Shown here piece by piece: positions 46,155 through 57,656 of a stretch of DNA of 64,000 nt. The notes under the pieces are model-generated. The model searched no databases. It saw only the letters and a list, made by a program, of their open reading frames with translations, and was not told the origin of the DNA. Every line of letters starts with the position of its first letter. Positions within the stretch are counted from its first letter, which is position 1. Source of the DNA: Odobenus rosmarus divergens (Eukaryota; Chordata; Mammalia; Carnivora; Odobenidae); contig NW_004450465.1 in NCBI RefSeq assembly GCF_000321225.1, positions 1,879,078 to 1,943,077 on the forward strand, in the 5' to 3' direction. The position numbers and the translations under genes are program-made.

Positions 46155-46317
46155 AAGGATATACCAAAAATTACCTCAGTCTATTTCTCCCCTATCCCTT
46201 CTCTATCTCTATTTCATTGTGGTTTCATATAAATAGAAGGTTTTTTTTATGTTGCTATTTTTAAATGTCTTCCCAGAAATAAACTGACAACCTTATTTTG
46301 TTACCTTTCCAGAATAC

Positions 46318-46700
46318 GTTCATTCATTCATTCAACAAATCATTATTGAAGATCTGCAGTACAATAGGTATTGTTCTTTGCTCTGCGAATAGAGCAGGGA
46401 GCAAAACAGACAATAATCCTTTCCCTGTGGAGCCAATATCCTACTGGAGGTAAATAGCCAATAAATCAGTATGTAAAATATATAGTAGAGTATGTCAGAT
46501 GCTGATCAGCATGATGGAAGAAAATAAGAAGGATACAGAATGCCACTGGTGGGGAGAAGGCTGCAATTTTAAATGTAGGGTGGAGTCAGGGAGACCTTGC
46601 TGAGTAGAGAAAATGTGAGCAAAGGACTAAAAGATGTGAGGGGGGAAAGCCATATGAACATGTAGGAGAAACATGTTGCAGGCTGAGAGGGCTTCTGCAT
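46318..46700 (-). mobile_element. L2 LINE 3' end, antisense
   Basis: 'cattcattcattcaac', 'ggagcaaaacagacaataat', 'gcaattttaaatgtaggg' and 'gggagaccttgctgag' occur in reversed L2 order. Confidence 0.8.
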
Positions 46701-46954
46701 ACATCAAACCCGAGTCAGGGTGCACACTGTTACCTCTCCAATGTCACCTCCCACCATTCTGCACCTCCCTCACCTTACTCCAACCACACACTAGCTTTCT
46801 TGCCACTGCTCAGCTATATGCTGGTGAATGGGGGCTGAGGGACCAAGGAGGCAATGCAGACCTGTAGAAGCTCCTCTGAAAAGCTCTTCTCTCAAATTGA
46901 CAGGCCATCATCACATGACTGAAAGGGTCATTGGGCAAACAAACACTCCTCTTG

Positions 46955-47165
46955 AGCAGCACTTTCCAATAGAACTCACTGCAATGATGGGAATGTTCTT
47001 TATCTGTGCTGTTCAACAAGTAGCACAGAACTAGACACATGTGGCTATTTGGTACTTGAAAAGTGCCATGTGACTAAGGAACTGAAATTTTAATTGTAAA
47101 TTTTAACAGTCAAATGTGGCTAGTGGCTACCATACTGGCCAACATAATTCTAGAGTAGATGTAGG
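46955..47165 (+). mobile_element. Old hAT-type DNA transposon
   Basis: 'ctttccaatagaactcactg', 'tctgtgctgttcaac' and 'aaatgtggctagtggctacc'. Same family as 10188-10335. Confidence 0.75.
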
Positions 47166-48244
47166 TCTTAAGAACACAGGAATTTATCACTAATAGACAC
47201 CTTGCTTATAAAAAAGAAATATTTCATTTAATTTGCTAAATTCTCTAATGAGAATTCTATGCTTAAGTAGGGCATTTATGATAGTTTTACTTAATTGTCA
47301 CAAAACACACACATGTGTTAATTACTACTTAGCATGTAATTTTCTGGCTAGTACATGGAGAAACTACTGCTATTAGGCTTTTTTTCTCAGCTTTAGTGTA
47401 TCCCTGCAGATAATTTATTATTGCTGAAGTAGTAATTAAGAAATTTTGTAAAGTTCTGTTCTTAAATCAAGCTGTATTTCCTGCAAGTTTTTTCTTCTCA
47501 ATCTGATTTGTCTTTAGGTGACTATATTTACATGCAAATGTAAAAATATGAATAAATATAACAAATAGGATGTGGTATAATAAGCTATAACTTCATGTAC
47601 TATTAAATTCTAACAAAATAGAACCAAAGACTATAATTAGGCAAAATAGCTTAAAAGATTTTTTTGGGGGGGAGGGGTAAATTGACATTTAAATAGCTTT
47701 ATTTTTTACAAAAATGGAAATAGAAGATAGTCATTATTTTAGGAGATATGCAAAGCCAATCTTTAAAAACTATACTCAACTTTGTAAGAATATATGGGTT
47801 CTAAGAGAAAGGGACACATATATGCACTATACTAAACACACCACTATTAAAGCTACACAAGAAAACTTCACAACTTAGAGTTTTTATGTTTAATCCAACA
47901 GCACCCAGAGACGATGAAAGCCAGTTACTAAAAAATTTATTGCTTGGTTAAAACTCAGTTTACAATTCAAAGGATTTTTAAAATCTCTGTGCTGTTATGA
48001 AGCTTTATGGGGTTTACAATGGAAATGAAAACAGAAATAAAAAGATCTGACAAACAGAAAATGCCAAAGATATTTCGAGCATTATCAACATGGATTCTTT
48101 CTTCCCTATCATTTTTTACCTTATTCCAGGACAAATGATTTTAACCCATCTGCCTAAAAAGACAACTATGTCTCCTAGGGTCACTTTCAAAATGTAAATG
48201 TCTGATGGGCAATTTTATTTGAAAGAATATTATTTTTATAATTT
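47166..48244. other. Intron, no feature recognised
   Basis: AT-rich. A T/G run 'tttttttggggggg' lies near 47660-47675. Confidence 0.4.
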
Positions 48245-48365
48245 TTAAAAAGAACTAGAATATAAACTCCAAATGGCAGGACTTTTTTATAATCTGCAGT
48301 ATTCCCAGTGCCTACAATAGTGCCTGCCATCTAGTAGAGGTACTTAATAAATTCTAACAAATTAC
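48245..48365 (+). mobile_element. L2 3' end
   Basis: 'gaatataaactccaaatggc', 'cccagtgcctacaatagtgc' and 'ggtacttaataaattc' are L2 terminus phrases. Confidence 0.75.
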
Positions 48366-49140
48366 TAAATTAATCATTTATCAGAATCTTTTATTAAAAT
48401 AAAGATAACCAAATAGTATTATAACATTAGTGTAGATTTTCATTTTAACATTGGTAATATAGAATCATTCCACTTATCAAAAAGTCTTGTTATACCATCT
48501 CTACATGGAACAAAACCCTTTCTAAAGCTTATCGGTAATTCTCAGAATTAGCCAAATACTTTCATATTCATTATTTTGCATAATTATTTACATAGAATTC
48601 TGTGATTCCTTCCAATTCAAAAATTTATTTATTCTAATAATGATCTAAAACTGTAAAATAAAATCTGAAATCTACTCAAATGGAACGTCATGGAACGTTA
48701 AAACAAAATATTATTTAAATTACTACCAAAATAATTGGAAAACAACTAATGGACCATCCTAGACATTTCATGGTTTTCTTAAATCTTTTAAAGGGTATTT
48801 TCTAGTACTCTGCTTAGTCTTCTTTTACACTACTATCAAATCCTTTGCTTTCAAAATCAAGTACACTGAGACACCAAATAATAAAACTGCCCTATGCTTT
48901 TTAAATTTTATACCAAAAGATCTACTTTATTTTAAAAACAAAATCTAATACGCATTGGAAAATACTGAGCTGGAATGCTGCTGAAATGCTGTTTACTGCA
49001 AATGTCCCAATGTTTTATCAACTAACACTGAAGTTTAAGTTAGGGCTAAACTCAGGAAACTGACCTTCATAATATTTTAACATGATGTTTGTCTTTATAA
49101 GGTGGTTTTCTTCTAAGAAAAGTGGACTTAAATGTCTTAG
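48366..49140. other. Intron next to the exon, no repeat recognised
   Basis: AT-rich sequence immediately downstream (in gene sense) of the WDR70 donor. Confidence 0.5.
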
Positions 49141-49146
49141 ACTTAC
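49141..49146 (-). promoter_or_regulatory. WDR70: 5' splice site of the WDR70 exon (GTAAGT)
   Basis: The minus strand reads GACT then GTAAGT, a near-consensus mammalian donor. It follows the Thr codon of RNLT in phase 0. Confidence 0.9.
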
Positions 49147-49321
49147 AGTCAAATTTCGGTCCCAGATCTGTATGCTTCCGTTCTGGCAGGCAGCTGCTAT
49201 GAGGTTTCCATCTCTACTATAAGTGCACGTGGTGGGAATTACTTTTTTACCCTGCATCGTCCGTGGTTTAAACACACTTCTTTGCTTCCTTGGATTTTCA
49301 ACTTCCCATGTCCTCACAGTC
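49147..49321 (-). CDS. WDR70: WDR70 internal exon (58 codons plus 1 base), WD-repeat region
   Basis: WDR70 is a WD40-propeller protein, reported in the literature as a nuclear factor tied to the DNA-damage response and histone H2B ubiquitination. The minus strand reads VRTWEVENP, then FKPRTMQGKKVIPTTC, then the blade SRDGNLIAAACQNGSIQIWD and RNLT. This matches my recollection of mammalian WDR70 almost residue for residue. The exon holds the end of one WD blade (RTWEVEN), the linker, and most of the next blade ending in the diagnostic IWD. Splicing signals are good. The acceptor is a T-rich tract ending in TTTTTAG at 49322-49323. The donor GTAAGT starts at 49146. The first base completes a codon split with the previous exon (phase 2), and the exon ends on a codon boundary. 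There is no internal stop. An open frame runs on into the intron as far as 49018, but that extension is not coding. The isoelectric K/R differences from human (PRKQRS) are conservative. Confidence 0.95.
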
Positions 49322-49362
49322 CTAAAAACAATAAAGAGATTTTCATTTACAAGAAAGAGAGG
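49322..49362 (-). promoter_or_regulatory. WDR70: 3' splice site of the WDR70 exon
   Basis: Read on the minus strand, a pyrimidine-rich run (CTCTTTATTGTTTTTAG) ends directly at the first exon base. Two more pyrimidine clusters lie just upstream. The branch adenosine was not assigned. Confidence 0.85.
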
Positions 49363-49789
49363 AGTTTAAAATTCAGAAGAGCTCATAAAAACTGCTTCAC
49401 CTCTTAAGCATATAAATCTAAAAATTATTTTAAAATAAAATGTGTACTGTAAAACATTCTCCATTTATAAATCAAGTTACTCACTGCAGTAAAGTGAACC
49501 ATATGAATCACATTGTCTTCAAATCAAACAGCAAATAGCAAATTCTACTTCAAATCTATCAGAGTTTTAAGTTCTGACCCTCTACAACAGTGGCCTCTAA
49601 ACACTTCTGACTATACTCTGATCAGTAAAACTGTTGAATATACACACATTAATTCCTAAATTACTTACATGTGTTAATGTACTGTTATATAATACACACC
49701 AGAAAACACACTTAAAAAAATAAGTCACTAAAGAATGATGTCACACTCTACGGCCAAGGCAAAGATCTCATGCCTCTAGGGGAGAAGCA
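49363..49789. other. Intron next to the exon, no repeat recognised
   Basis: AT-rich, ending where old L1 text begins. Confidence 0.5.
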
Positions 49790-50775
49790 GAAACAAAATT
49801 GTCTGCCCCTGAGTTTTCAACAAGTAACAACAAACAGCAGTCTAGGGCTGGGGGAGATACGGAGTACCCTCCTGCTCACAGTCCCAGGCAAAGGAGCACT
49901 GCCACTAAGGAAAGCTAAAACAAGATCCTTATGACCTGGGGCAGGGGGGTGAGGGGTGGACCAGAAAACCAAAGATGAGTTCAACAAATTAAATTCTTGG
50001 CAGAAACTAACCAAGCCGAAGCACTATGGAACAACATCTCTAAAGTTCTAAAAGAAAAAAAAAATGTCAATCTAATATTCTATAGGCAGCAAAAATACAT
50101 TTCAAAAATAAGGTAAAGACTTTTTCAGATGAATGAAAGCTGAGATAATTCATTTCCTTCAGACATGTACTAAAAGCAATGTTAAAGGAAGTACTTCAAG
50201 AAGAACAAATATGATACAAATGGAAATCTGAATCCACACAAAGAAATGAAGAGTGCCACAAATGGTAAAAATAAAGATAAATTTAAAAGACATTTTAAAA
50301 AATGTTTAAATGTCTTTAAAAGATAAATGGCTGAAGTAAAACAATGTATTGTTAAGATTTATAGCATATGTTCAAGTAAAATGTATGTCAACAATAGCAC
50401 AAAGGTTGGGAAGAAGACATGGAAGTATAGTTTTATACCATACTTGAAATGGTATAGTATTATTTGAAGAGAGATTTTGATACATTAAAGATATGTATTA
50501 CAAACCCTAGAGCAATTGCTAATATATTTTTATAATAAATATGTAATAACAGAGATAAAATGGAAATGAAATAAAAACAGGAAGGGATAATAAAGAAGAA
50601 CTATGGGATAAACATAAAACAAACAGCAACATGGTGGGTTTAAATCCAATCTCATAAAAAATTACATTAATTAGAAATGACCTAAAAACTCTTAATTAAA
50701 AGGCAAAGATTGTCTGATGGGATTAGGTAAAAGCAAGACCCAGCAGACTCTGTCTTTTAAAAAGACACAAAAAAT

Positions 50776-51140
50776 GGGGGCACCTGGGTGGCTCAGTCAG
50801 TTAAGCAGCCAACTCCTGGTTTCCAGTCAGGTCATGATATCAGGGTCCTGGGATCAAGCCCATGACGGGCTCCATGCTCAGTGTGGAGTTTGCTTGGCCC
50901 TCTCCCTCCTCCTCTACTCCTCTCCCCAGCTCAAATACAGGCATGCAATTTTCTCTCTCTCTCTCTAAAACATATAAATTTACCGTACATTACATCATTA
51001 GTTTTTGATGTAGTGTTCCATGATTCATTGTTTGCATATAATGTATGGTGATTAACATAACATAATAAAAGAAAAAACAACAACAAAAACAAAAAATAAA
51101 TAAATTTAGAAAATAAAAATAAAATAAAATCTTTTAAAAA
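50776..51140 (+). mobile_element. SINEC-type SINE whose tail is split by a tiny L1
   Basis: Head GGGGGCACCTGGGTGGCTCAG, CT-rich end at 50951-50966, then the A-rich tail interrupted at 50983-51099 and resuming to about 51140. Confidence 0.9.
50983..51099 (+). mobile_element. Minute L1 3' end with internal inversion (twin-priming structure)
   Basis: 50983-51040 is the L1 3' UTR end in antisense ('cattacatcattagtttttg', 'tgattcattgtttgcat'). 51041-51067 is the L1 terminus in sense ('atgtatggtgattaac'), followed by an A-rich tail. TSD ataaattta at 50974-50982 and 51100-51108. Confidence 0.9.
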
Positions 51141-51894
51141 AATATACACAAACATTTAAATATAAAGACTTAGATAGGTTAACAGTAAAAAGATGGGGGA
51201 AAAATGTGCCAGGTGAACATAATCAAAAGAAAGCTGGAGTAACCAACCATATTAATGTCCAGCAAAGTGGACTTCAGAACAAGGAATAAAACTAGAGACA
51301 AAGAGCAAACTTTCATAATGCTAAAAAGTCAACTGATCAAGAAGACATAACAATCCTAAATGCATATGCTAGTAATAACAGAGCTTCAAAATATGAAAGC
51401 AAACTTAAGAGAAATAAAATTAAATATAGCAAATCTATATTTATATTTGTATACTTCAACATTCCTCTCTCAGTGACTGATAGAACAAGTAGACCCGTCC
51501 CTGTTCCCCCAAAAAATCAGTAAGGATACAGAAGACCTCAAAAACAGTAACAAACAAGTTGAGCTAATTGACATTTATATAACACTTCACCCAACCACAA
51601 CTGAGTGTGCATTCTTTTCAGGTGCACACTGAACATACTCTGGGTCATAAAGCAAATATAAACAAACTAAAAATGACCAATTTAGTGAGGTCACAGGATA
51701 CAAAGTCAATAATGAATTTTATTTCCATAGACTAGCAACAATTAAATGTTGAAATTAGGAAAATAGTACCATTAGTAATGATATGAATAAACATGGAATC
51801 TCAAAAGATATATAGTATCTGTACACTGAAAACCATAAAATATTTCTGACAGAAATGAAAAAAGATCTATATATATGAGAAGATACACTGTATT

Positions 51895-52413
51895 ATGCTG
51901 AGCGAAATAAGTCAATCAGAGAAAGACATGTATCATATGACCTCACTGATATGAGGAATTCTTAATCTCAGGAAACAAACTGAGGGTTGCTGGAGTGGTG
52001 GGGGGTGGGATGGAGTGGCTGGCTGGTTGATAGACATTGGGGAGGGTATGTGCTATGGTGAGCACTGTGAATTGTGTAAGACTGTTGAATCACAGCTCTG
52101 TACCTCTGAAACAAATAATACATTATATGCTAAAAAAAAAAAAAGAAGAAGATAGCAGGAAGGGAAAAATGAAGGGGGGAATTGGAGGGGGAGATGAACC
52201 ATGAGAGACTATGGACTCTGAGAAACAAACTGAGGGTTCTAGAGGGGAGAGAGGTGGGGGGATGGGTTAGCCTGATGATGGGTATTAAAGAGGGCACGTA
52301 CTGCATTGAGCACTGGGTGTTATACGCAAACAATGAATCATGGAACACTACATCAAAAACTAATGATGTAATATATGGTGATTAACATAACATAATAAAT
52401 AAATAAATAAATA
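51895..52413 (+). mobile_element. 5'-truncated young L1 with dimeric 3' UTR
   Basis: TSD of 14 bp with one mismatch at 51881-51894 and 52414-52427 (agatacactgtatt, agatgcactgtatt). Starts in the last codons of ORF2. Module 1 ends in a fossil A-tract at 52132-52143, module 2 follows, and the tail is (AAAT)n. Confidence 0.95.
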
Positions 52414-52689
52414 AGATGCACTGTATTCATGGGTTGGAAGAGTCAGTACTATTAAGATTTCAATTCTCTCCTAATTAATCTTTTGATTCAACACAATTTC
52501 AATAAAAGATCCAGCAGAGTTTTTTTGAGATAGAAATTGGGTAAGGTAATTCTAAAACTTATATGAAAATGCAAACAACTTGGACTGCAAACAACTTTCA
52601 AAATATTATAATATTTTGAAAAAGAACAAAACTAGGGAATTCACTCTACCCAAGTTCCCATATTAGCTTCTAAATCCCACATTATAACA

Positions 52690-52880
52690 CCAATCACATA
52701 AGTTGTCATTACACATATTAACATCTACTCCTTCTACAAAAAGAGCTACTTGAGAGCAAGGGCTCTCTCTCTCTCTTATCTTTGTGTGCCTTATCTTTGT
52801 ATGCACCATCTCTTAAACATAACAGGAACACAACACCTACTTGGTCTTCAACAAATGTTTGTCGAAGAATAAAAAAAAAT
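52690..52880 (+). mobile_element. L2 3' end
   Basis: 'gagagcaagggctctctc', 'caacacctacttgg' and 'caacaaatgtttgtcgaag'. Confidence 0.7.
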
Positions 52881-52904
52881 TCACTGCCTATCTAAGCATT
52901 TTAG

Positions 52905-52985
52905 AAATCAATTTAATTGAGGTATAACCAACATACAATAAATACAAATGATTTTTAAATGTATAGATTTCAGATAGCCAGCATT
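52905..52985 (-). mobile_element. L1M 3' UTR scrap, antisense
   Basis: 'tttaattgaggtataacc' and 'acatacaataaataca'. Confidence 0.5.
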
Positions 52986-53674
52986 TTCTGTCAAGTATTT
53001 ATGATTTATTCCAAATGAGGGTTTTGCGATTTTTTTAAATAACTTCTGCCTATTTTCCCCTAAACTTTGAGAACTTACTCAGTTGCTTAACATTACCAAA
53101 CCCTAGTTTTCAGAGCTGTCAAACCCATGCCTGACATAAGATTGCACTGACTGCATTTTAGGAACTACTGGCTAGCAAAATGTAAGTTCAAGTAAGAGTT
53201 TAGAAACAGTACATACGGAAACAACAGAAAGGCACCTTGGAATTCCAGGATTTAAAGCAACCCAGTGGGGAGCCAGGAGACTCAGAGTTATAAGATACTC
53301 TGACAGATAGATGCCATTAACAGTGTGACAGATACTGCTAGCAGCATAATCCAAATCCATTCTCCTTCCTTCTCAGTGTAAGTCTATATTTCCTAGCCTC
53401 TCTTGCAGCTAGATGTGATGAAATGTAGAAATAAAGCTTTGACCAATGCAGTATAAATGGAAGGGTAGCATAGGACTTTGGGAAAGTCTCAAAAAGAAGG
53501 TTGCAGACCCTTCTTCAACCCTTCCTGTTTACTCCATCCTCTGCCAGCAATCTTGATGTGATGCTGGGCTCAAGTAGCATCTTATCAGACCAACAAAGTA
53601 GAAGGTACACTGATCCTTGATGACACTACAGCCATAAACCAACTCTGGAGTACCTATGTCTAGACTCCTCTTAC
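52986..53674. other. Intron with a possible old unassigned repeat at 53330-53650
   Basis: 'ctcttgcagctagatgtg', 'accaatgcagtataaatgg' and 'ccttgatgacactac' recall a common mammalian interspersed repeat whose name I cannot give. Confidence 0.4.
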
Positions 53675-53815
53675 TGAGAGATAGATAGATGATAGATAGA
53701 TAAATCGAAAGAAAGAGGTGTTGGGAGAGAAAGAGAGAGAGGGAGAAAGGAGGAAAGGAGGAAGGGAGAGAGGAAGGAAGGAAGGAAGGGAGGGGGGAGG
53801 AAGGGAGGGAAGAAA
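53675..53815. repeat. Simple repeats: (GATA)n then a long purine tract
   Basis: GATA units at 53681-53704. From about 53706 to 53817 nearly every base is a purine (GAAA, GAGA, AGGA, GGAAG mixtures). Confidence 0.9.
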
Positions 53816-54699
53816 AAATTTATTGGGGTGTAACATACAATGAAATTCATCTGTTTAAATGTACAGTTGTGAGTTTTAAGAAAGGCATAGTTATATCATT
53901 CCATAAAGTTTTCTTTGTGTTGCCTCTTCGTAGACCACTCCTTCCCTTCCCAGCTTTAACCCTTGGCAACTATTGACCTGTTTTGTATCCCTAGAGTTAT
54001 GACTTTTCCACTATTATATAATGGGAATAATACTGCATATAGCTTCTGAGTCTGGTTTCTTTAAGTCAGCATAATGTATCTGAGTTTTACATATATCTCA
54101 TTAGTCCATTCCTTTTTGCTAATGAGTAACATTCCACATATGGATATACTACATTTTGTTTACCCATTTACCAAATAAAGGTTACTGGGCTGTTTCCAGT
54201 TTGAGGTGATTATGAATAAATCCACTATAAATATTCATGTGTAGATTTTTTTATTGTTTCTTTGTTTTTGTAAAAATAAGTTTTCATATCTCTTGGCTAA
54301 ATACCTAGGAAGGGGATTACTGATCATATGCGAAGTAAACGTTCAACTGTATAAGAAACTGCTAAACTTTTCCAAAGTGGCTATTTCATTTTGCATTCCC
54401 ACCAGCAGCATATGAGAATTCTAACTACCCTCACAAAAATATGATCAGTTGGGTTTTTTTTTAAGTCATTCTAATAGGTAGGTTTTGGTATTTTGATTTT
54501 AATTTACATTTCCTATATGATTAATAATGTTGGGGATCTTTCCATGTATCTTTGCCATCCATTTCTCTTTTTTGGTGATGTGTCTCTTCAAATTTTTTGC
54601 CCATTTCAAATTTTTGTTGTTTATGTCCTTATTATTGTATTTTGAGAGTTCTTTATAATATTCTATATACAAGTTCTTTATCAGATATGTGGGATTTTT

Positions 54700-54835
54700 T
54701 TGATGAAAGATACTATAATTTATTCATTATTATGTACCAGTTGCTTTGCTAAATTCTTTATATACATATTTTTTGGGTTTTTTTATTATGTTGTTAGCCA
54801 CTGTATAGTACATAATTAGTTCAGGTTTGTGTTTA
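54700..54835 (-). mobile_element. Small insertion in the L1M: MIR-like piece plus L1 3' end scrap
   Basis: The L1M text breaks at 'tcagatatgtgggattt' and resumes at 'gcaaatatttttcaag'. The intervening part holds 'gtaccagttgctttgct' (MIR-like) and 'ttttttattatgttgttagcc ... ttagtt', resembling the reversed carnivore L1 end. Confidence 0.4.
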
Positions 54836-55001
54836 GCAAATATTTTTCAAGTCTGTATCTTGCCTTTTTAAATAGTCTTTCAAATAACAAATGTTTTAGA
54901 TTTTGATGAAGTCCTTTAATCAAATTCTGTAATACCACATTGAAGAAATCTTTGCCTACCCAAGGTCAAAAAAATTCTATGTTTTTTTCTAGAAATTTTA
55001 T

Positions 55002-55203
55002 TTATTTTTTAAAAGATTTTATTTATCTATTAGAGAGAGATAGAGAGAGCACTAGCAGGGGGAGCAGCAGGCAGAGGGAGAGGGGAAAAGCAGGCTGAAC
55101 AGAGAGCCCAACGTGGGGCTCGATCCCAGGACCCTGGGATCATGACCTGAGTGGAAACCAAGAGTTGGATGCTTAATCAAATGAGCCACCCAGGTGCCCC
55201 TTC
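55002..55203 (-). mobile_element. SINEC-type SINE, antisense, nested in L1M
   Basis: The 15-bp TSD ttctagaaattttat lies at 54987-55001 and 55204-55218; the L1M reads through. Confidence 0.97.
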
Positions 55204-55639
55204 TTCTAGAAATTTTATACTTTAAAATTTTACAACTGAGTAGTTTTACAACTGAGTCTATGATCTATTTAAATTAGTTTTTATATCTGGTACAAAGCTG
55301 AGGTTCATTTGGATAGACAGATAGATATCGATCGATAGATATCCCAATTGTTCCAGCACCATTTATATATGAGAATTATAAACCGTACTCCTACTGAATG
55401 TATTCTGTATCGCTTACTTGTCTCTTATCTCTATTCACTATGCTTCCCATAGTTGAGAAATACCTCGTGTGTCTTTTCTTCCTACCCTTGGCTCAACAAC
55501 AGTGGAGATAAACTATGACGATTTCTCTTTTTTTATAACTGAACATCTCCAAAAGTCAGATACTACTTTAAAATTTGATATAAAAGGCCCCACACAAGTA
55601 TAAAATATCATCATCATCTGGCTCGTTTAAAGTTCTTCA

Positions 55640-55765
55640 TCACTAAAAACTGGGATAATAATACAAACAATAAGGGGATTAAATGAGATTAGGGATGTAA
55701 ACGTGTCTGGGACAGTACTTGGAACACAGGCACTCAATAAATACTAGTTCCTTTCTGCTCTTCCT
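55640..55765 (+). mobile_element. MIR 3' part
   Basis: 'actgggataataatac', 'attaaatgagattaggg' and 'caggcactcaataaatac'. Confidence 0.75.
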
Positions 55766-56714
55766 CTTAGACTATAAATAAAATATTAAAGGTAAAAAAA
55801 AAAACCCAACAACTAAGTATGGTCCATTTGTTTCAGTGGTATATGAACAGGTTGAGCTAGTTATCAAAATAACAGAAAGGGAAAAAAAGCAACTAACCTA
55901 GCATATAGATGTGTGAAACATAATTTACATAGCATCTGATAGTGACTAATTACACTATGGTTTTATGGCTCTGATTCTCTGAATCTATGCCTAAAAAAAA
56001 AAAATGGATGCTAAAGTGCTAGGCCATTAGGTATCTGTCTAAACATTTTATGCTGAAGAACACATATTTTGAAACTTGGAGTGAGATCTGGTCTTGTAAA
56101 ATTAAAACTGTGCTTCATAAAAAAGATTTAAAAATAGAAGAAGGATCTGCCCGGGCCTTTCTAGACACACAATGAAAACACCCAGAAGACAAGAAAAAGA
56201 CACAGGTGGGGTCATTACATTGCCCCAGGCACAAATGCTTTCTGTCTTAAAATTTTGAGTTCCTTCCAGATACAAGTTCTACACTTTCTGGCATTGGCTA
56301 CATAAATGCATCACAGCATTTGGCAGAAATCAAGGGAAGCATTAATTTCGCATGGAAATCACTTAAGAGATCTTGGTTTAATTTTTCTCAAAAGACTACA
56401 CAAGCAACTTGAGTGATGTAAAAGCCTGAAACTTGTCGGCTCTCTTGGCAAAGTCAACAAGAATGACCTTCTTTTCAAAAATGCCCAAATATGAAAGTAT
56501 AGAAATTCCAGAAATAGGAAAAGTGTTCTAGCTTCTATATAAACCCACAATAATCTTTACAAACACATGTAATTCACATATACACACAGCAATTGCAATA
56601 AGAATACAATTGCATTCAGAAGAAATATATTTGGTGCTAATGCTTTATACTTACCATTATTAAAGTTAGGCCTTATGAAATCTAGAGTTAGACTAAGGGA
56701 TAAATGCTACAATA
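55766..56714. other. Intron, no feature recognised
   Basis: Unassigned. Confidence 0.4.
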
Positions 56715-57490
56715 AATAACCACTTACACCCTTACATTTATGGCCAACTGATTTTCAACAAAGATGCCGAAACAATTCAGGGAAAAAGAATTGTTTTGAA
56801 AAAGTCTTTTCAAAAAATGCTGCTGAGGCAACTGGATACCCATATGCAAAAAGGTGAATATGGACCTTTACTTCACATCATACAAAAATTAACTCAGATC
56901 ACAGACATAAATTTAAAACTCTTAAGACATGACATTAGATTACAAAATGATTTCTTAGGTACTACATCAAAAGCACAATAAAAGGAAAAAAAAGATAAGT
57001 TGGATGGCATTAAAAATGTATGTGCTTCAAAGGATACTATGAAGAAAGTTTAAAAAGAAGTCATAGACCTGGAAAAAGTATTTATAAATCATATACCTGA
57101 CAAGGGACTAGGATCTAGAATATTTAAAGAAACTGGAATCCTCATACATTACTGGTAGGAATGTAAAATGGTGGAGCCTTTCCGGAAAACAATTTGGCAG
57201 TTTTGTAAAATATTAAACACAGATTTACCACGTGACTCAGCAATTCCACTCCTAGGTATCCACGAAAGAGAACTGAAAACATACCCCCATGCAACAACTT
57301 TAACAGGAATGTTCATAGAAGCAATATTCATAACAGCCAAAAACTGGAAACCCAATGTCCATCAATTGATGAATGGATAAACAAAATGTGAAATACAATG
57401 GGAAAACTATTTAGCAATAAAAAGTAACAAAGTATTGACACATACTACATATGACATTCCTGAGTCTGCCATAACAAATTACAAACTGGG

Positions 57491-57584
57491 GTGCCTGGGT
57501 GGCTCAGTCGTTAAGCGTCTGCCTTTGGCTCAGGCCATGGTCCCAGGGTCCTGGGATCAAGTCCCACATCGGGCTCCCTGCTCC
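57491..57584 (+). mobile_element. SINEC-type SINE head cut by a gap
   Basis: Shares the unusual 'tttggctcaggccatg' with the next SINE but differs at about eight positions. Preceded by acaaattacaaactggg. Confidence 0.85.
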
Positions 57585-57634
57585 NNNNNNNNNNNNNNNN
57601 NNNNNNNNNNNNNNNNNNNNNNNNNNNNNNNNNN
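57585..57634. other. Assembly gap (50 N) with duplicated flanks
   Basis: The sequence right of the gap restarts with the same 'ccataacaaattacaaac' that lies before the first SINE, so the join is suspect. Confidence 1.
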
Positions 57635-57656
57635 CCATAACAAATTACAAACTGGG

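Larger units (their letters stand above)
1..49146 (-). other. WDR70: WDR70 intron downstream of the exon (3' part beyond window)
   Basis: No further WDR70 coding segment (for example the expected continuation after RNLT) was seen on the minus strand between 1 and 49146. The intron is therefore at least 49 kb here, in keeping with the very large introns of this gene in mammals. A very short exon could be missed by eye. Confidence 0.7.
49790..52650 (+). mobile_element. Old L1M copy (ORF1-ORF2), carrying three younger insertions
   Basis: Text in L1 order: 'aaagactttttcagatgaatg', 'gaagagtgccacaaatgg', 'aaaccctagagcaattgc', 'taattaaaaggcaaagattg', 'agcttcaaaatatg', 'gatagaacaagtagac', then ORF2 RT text near 51690-51840 and 52428-52640. 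Degenerate throughout. Holds a SINE (50776), an inverted mini-L1 (50983) and a young L1 (51895). Sequence between the endonuclease and RT parts is deleted near 51690. Confidence 0.85.
53816..55440 (-). mobile_element. Old L1M 3' UTR and ORF2 end, antisense
   Basis: Long ordered match to reversed L1M text: 'aacccttggcaactattgacc', 'cattcccaccagcagcatatg', 'ttttgagagttctttat', 'tttgatgaagtccttt', 'ccaattgttccagcacc' (some shortened). Interrupted by a SINE (55002) and by an unrelated block at about 54700-54835. Confidence 0.85.

Noticed and set aside
49018..49146. Continuation of the WDR70 open frame beyond RNLT
   Set aside because: A strong GTAAGT donor ends the exon. The extra residues (VSLRHLSPLF...) do not match WDR70.
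53681..53812. Regular GATA and GAAGG units considered as a CRISPR-like or protein-binding array
   Set aside because: Plain mammalian simple repeats without unique spacers.
55309..55342. ATCGATCGATAGATAT palindromic run as a possible regulatory site
   Set aside because: It is a decayed (GATA)n in reversed L1 sequence, a known variable spot of that L1 region.
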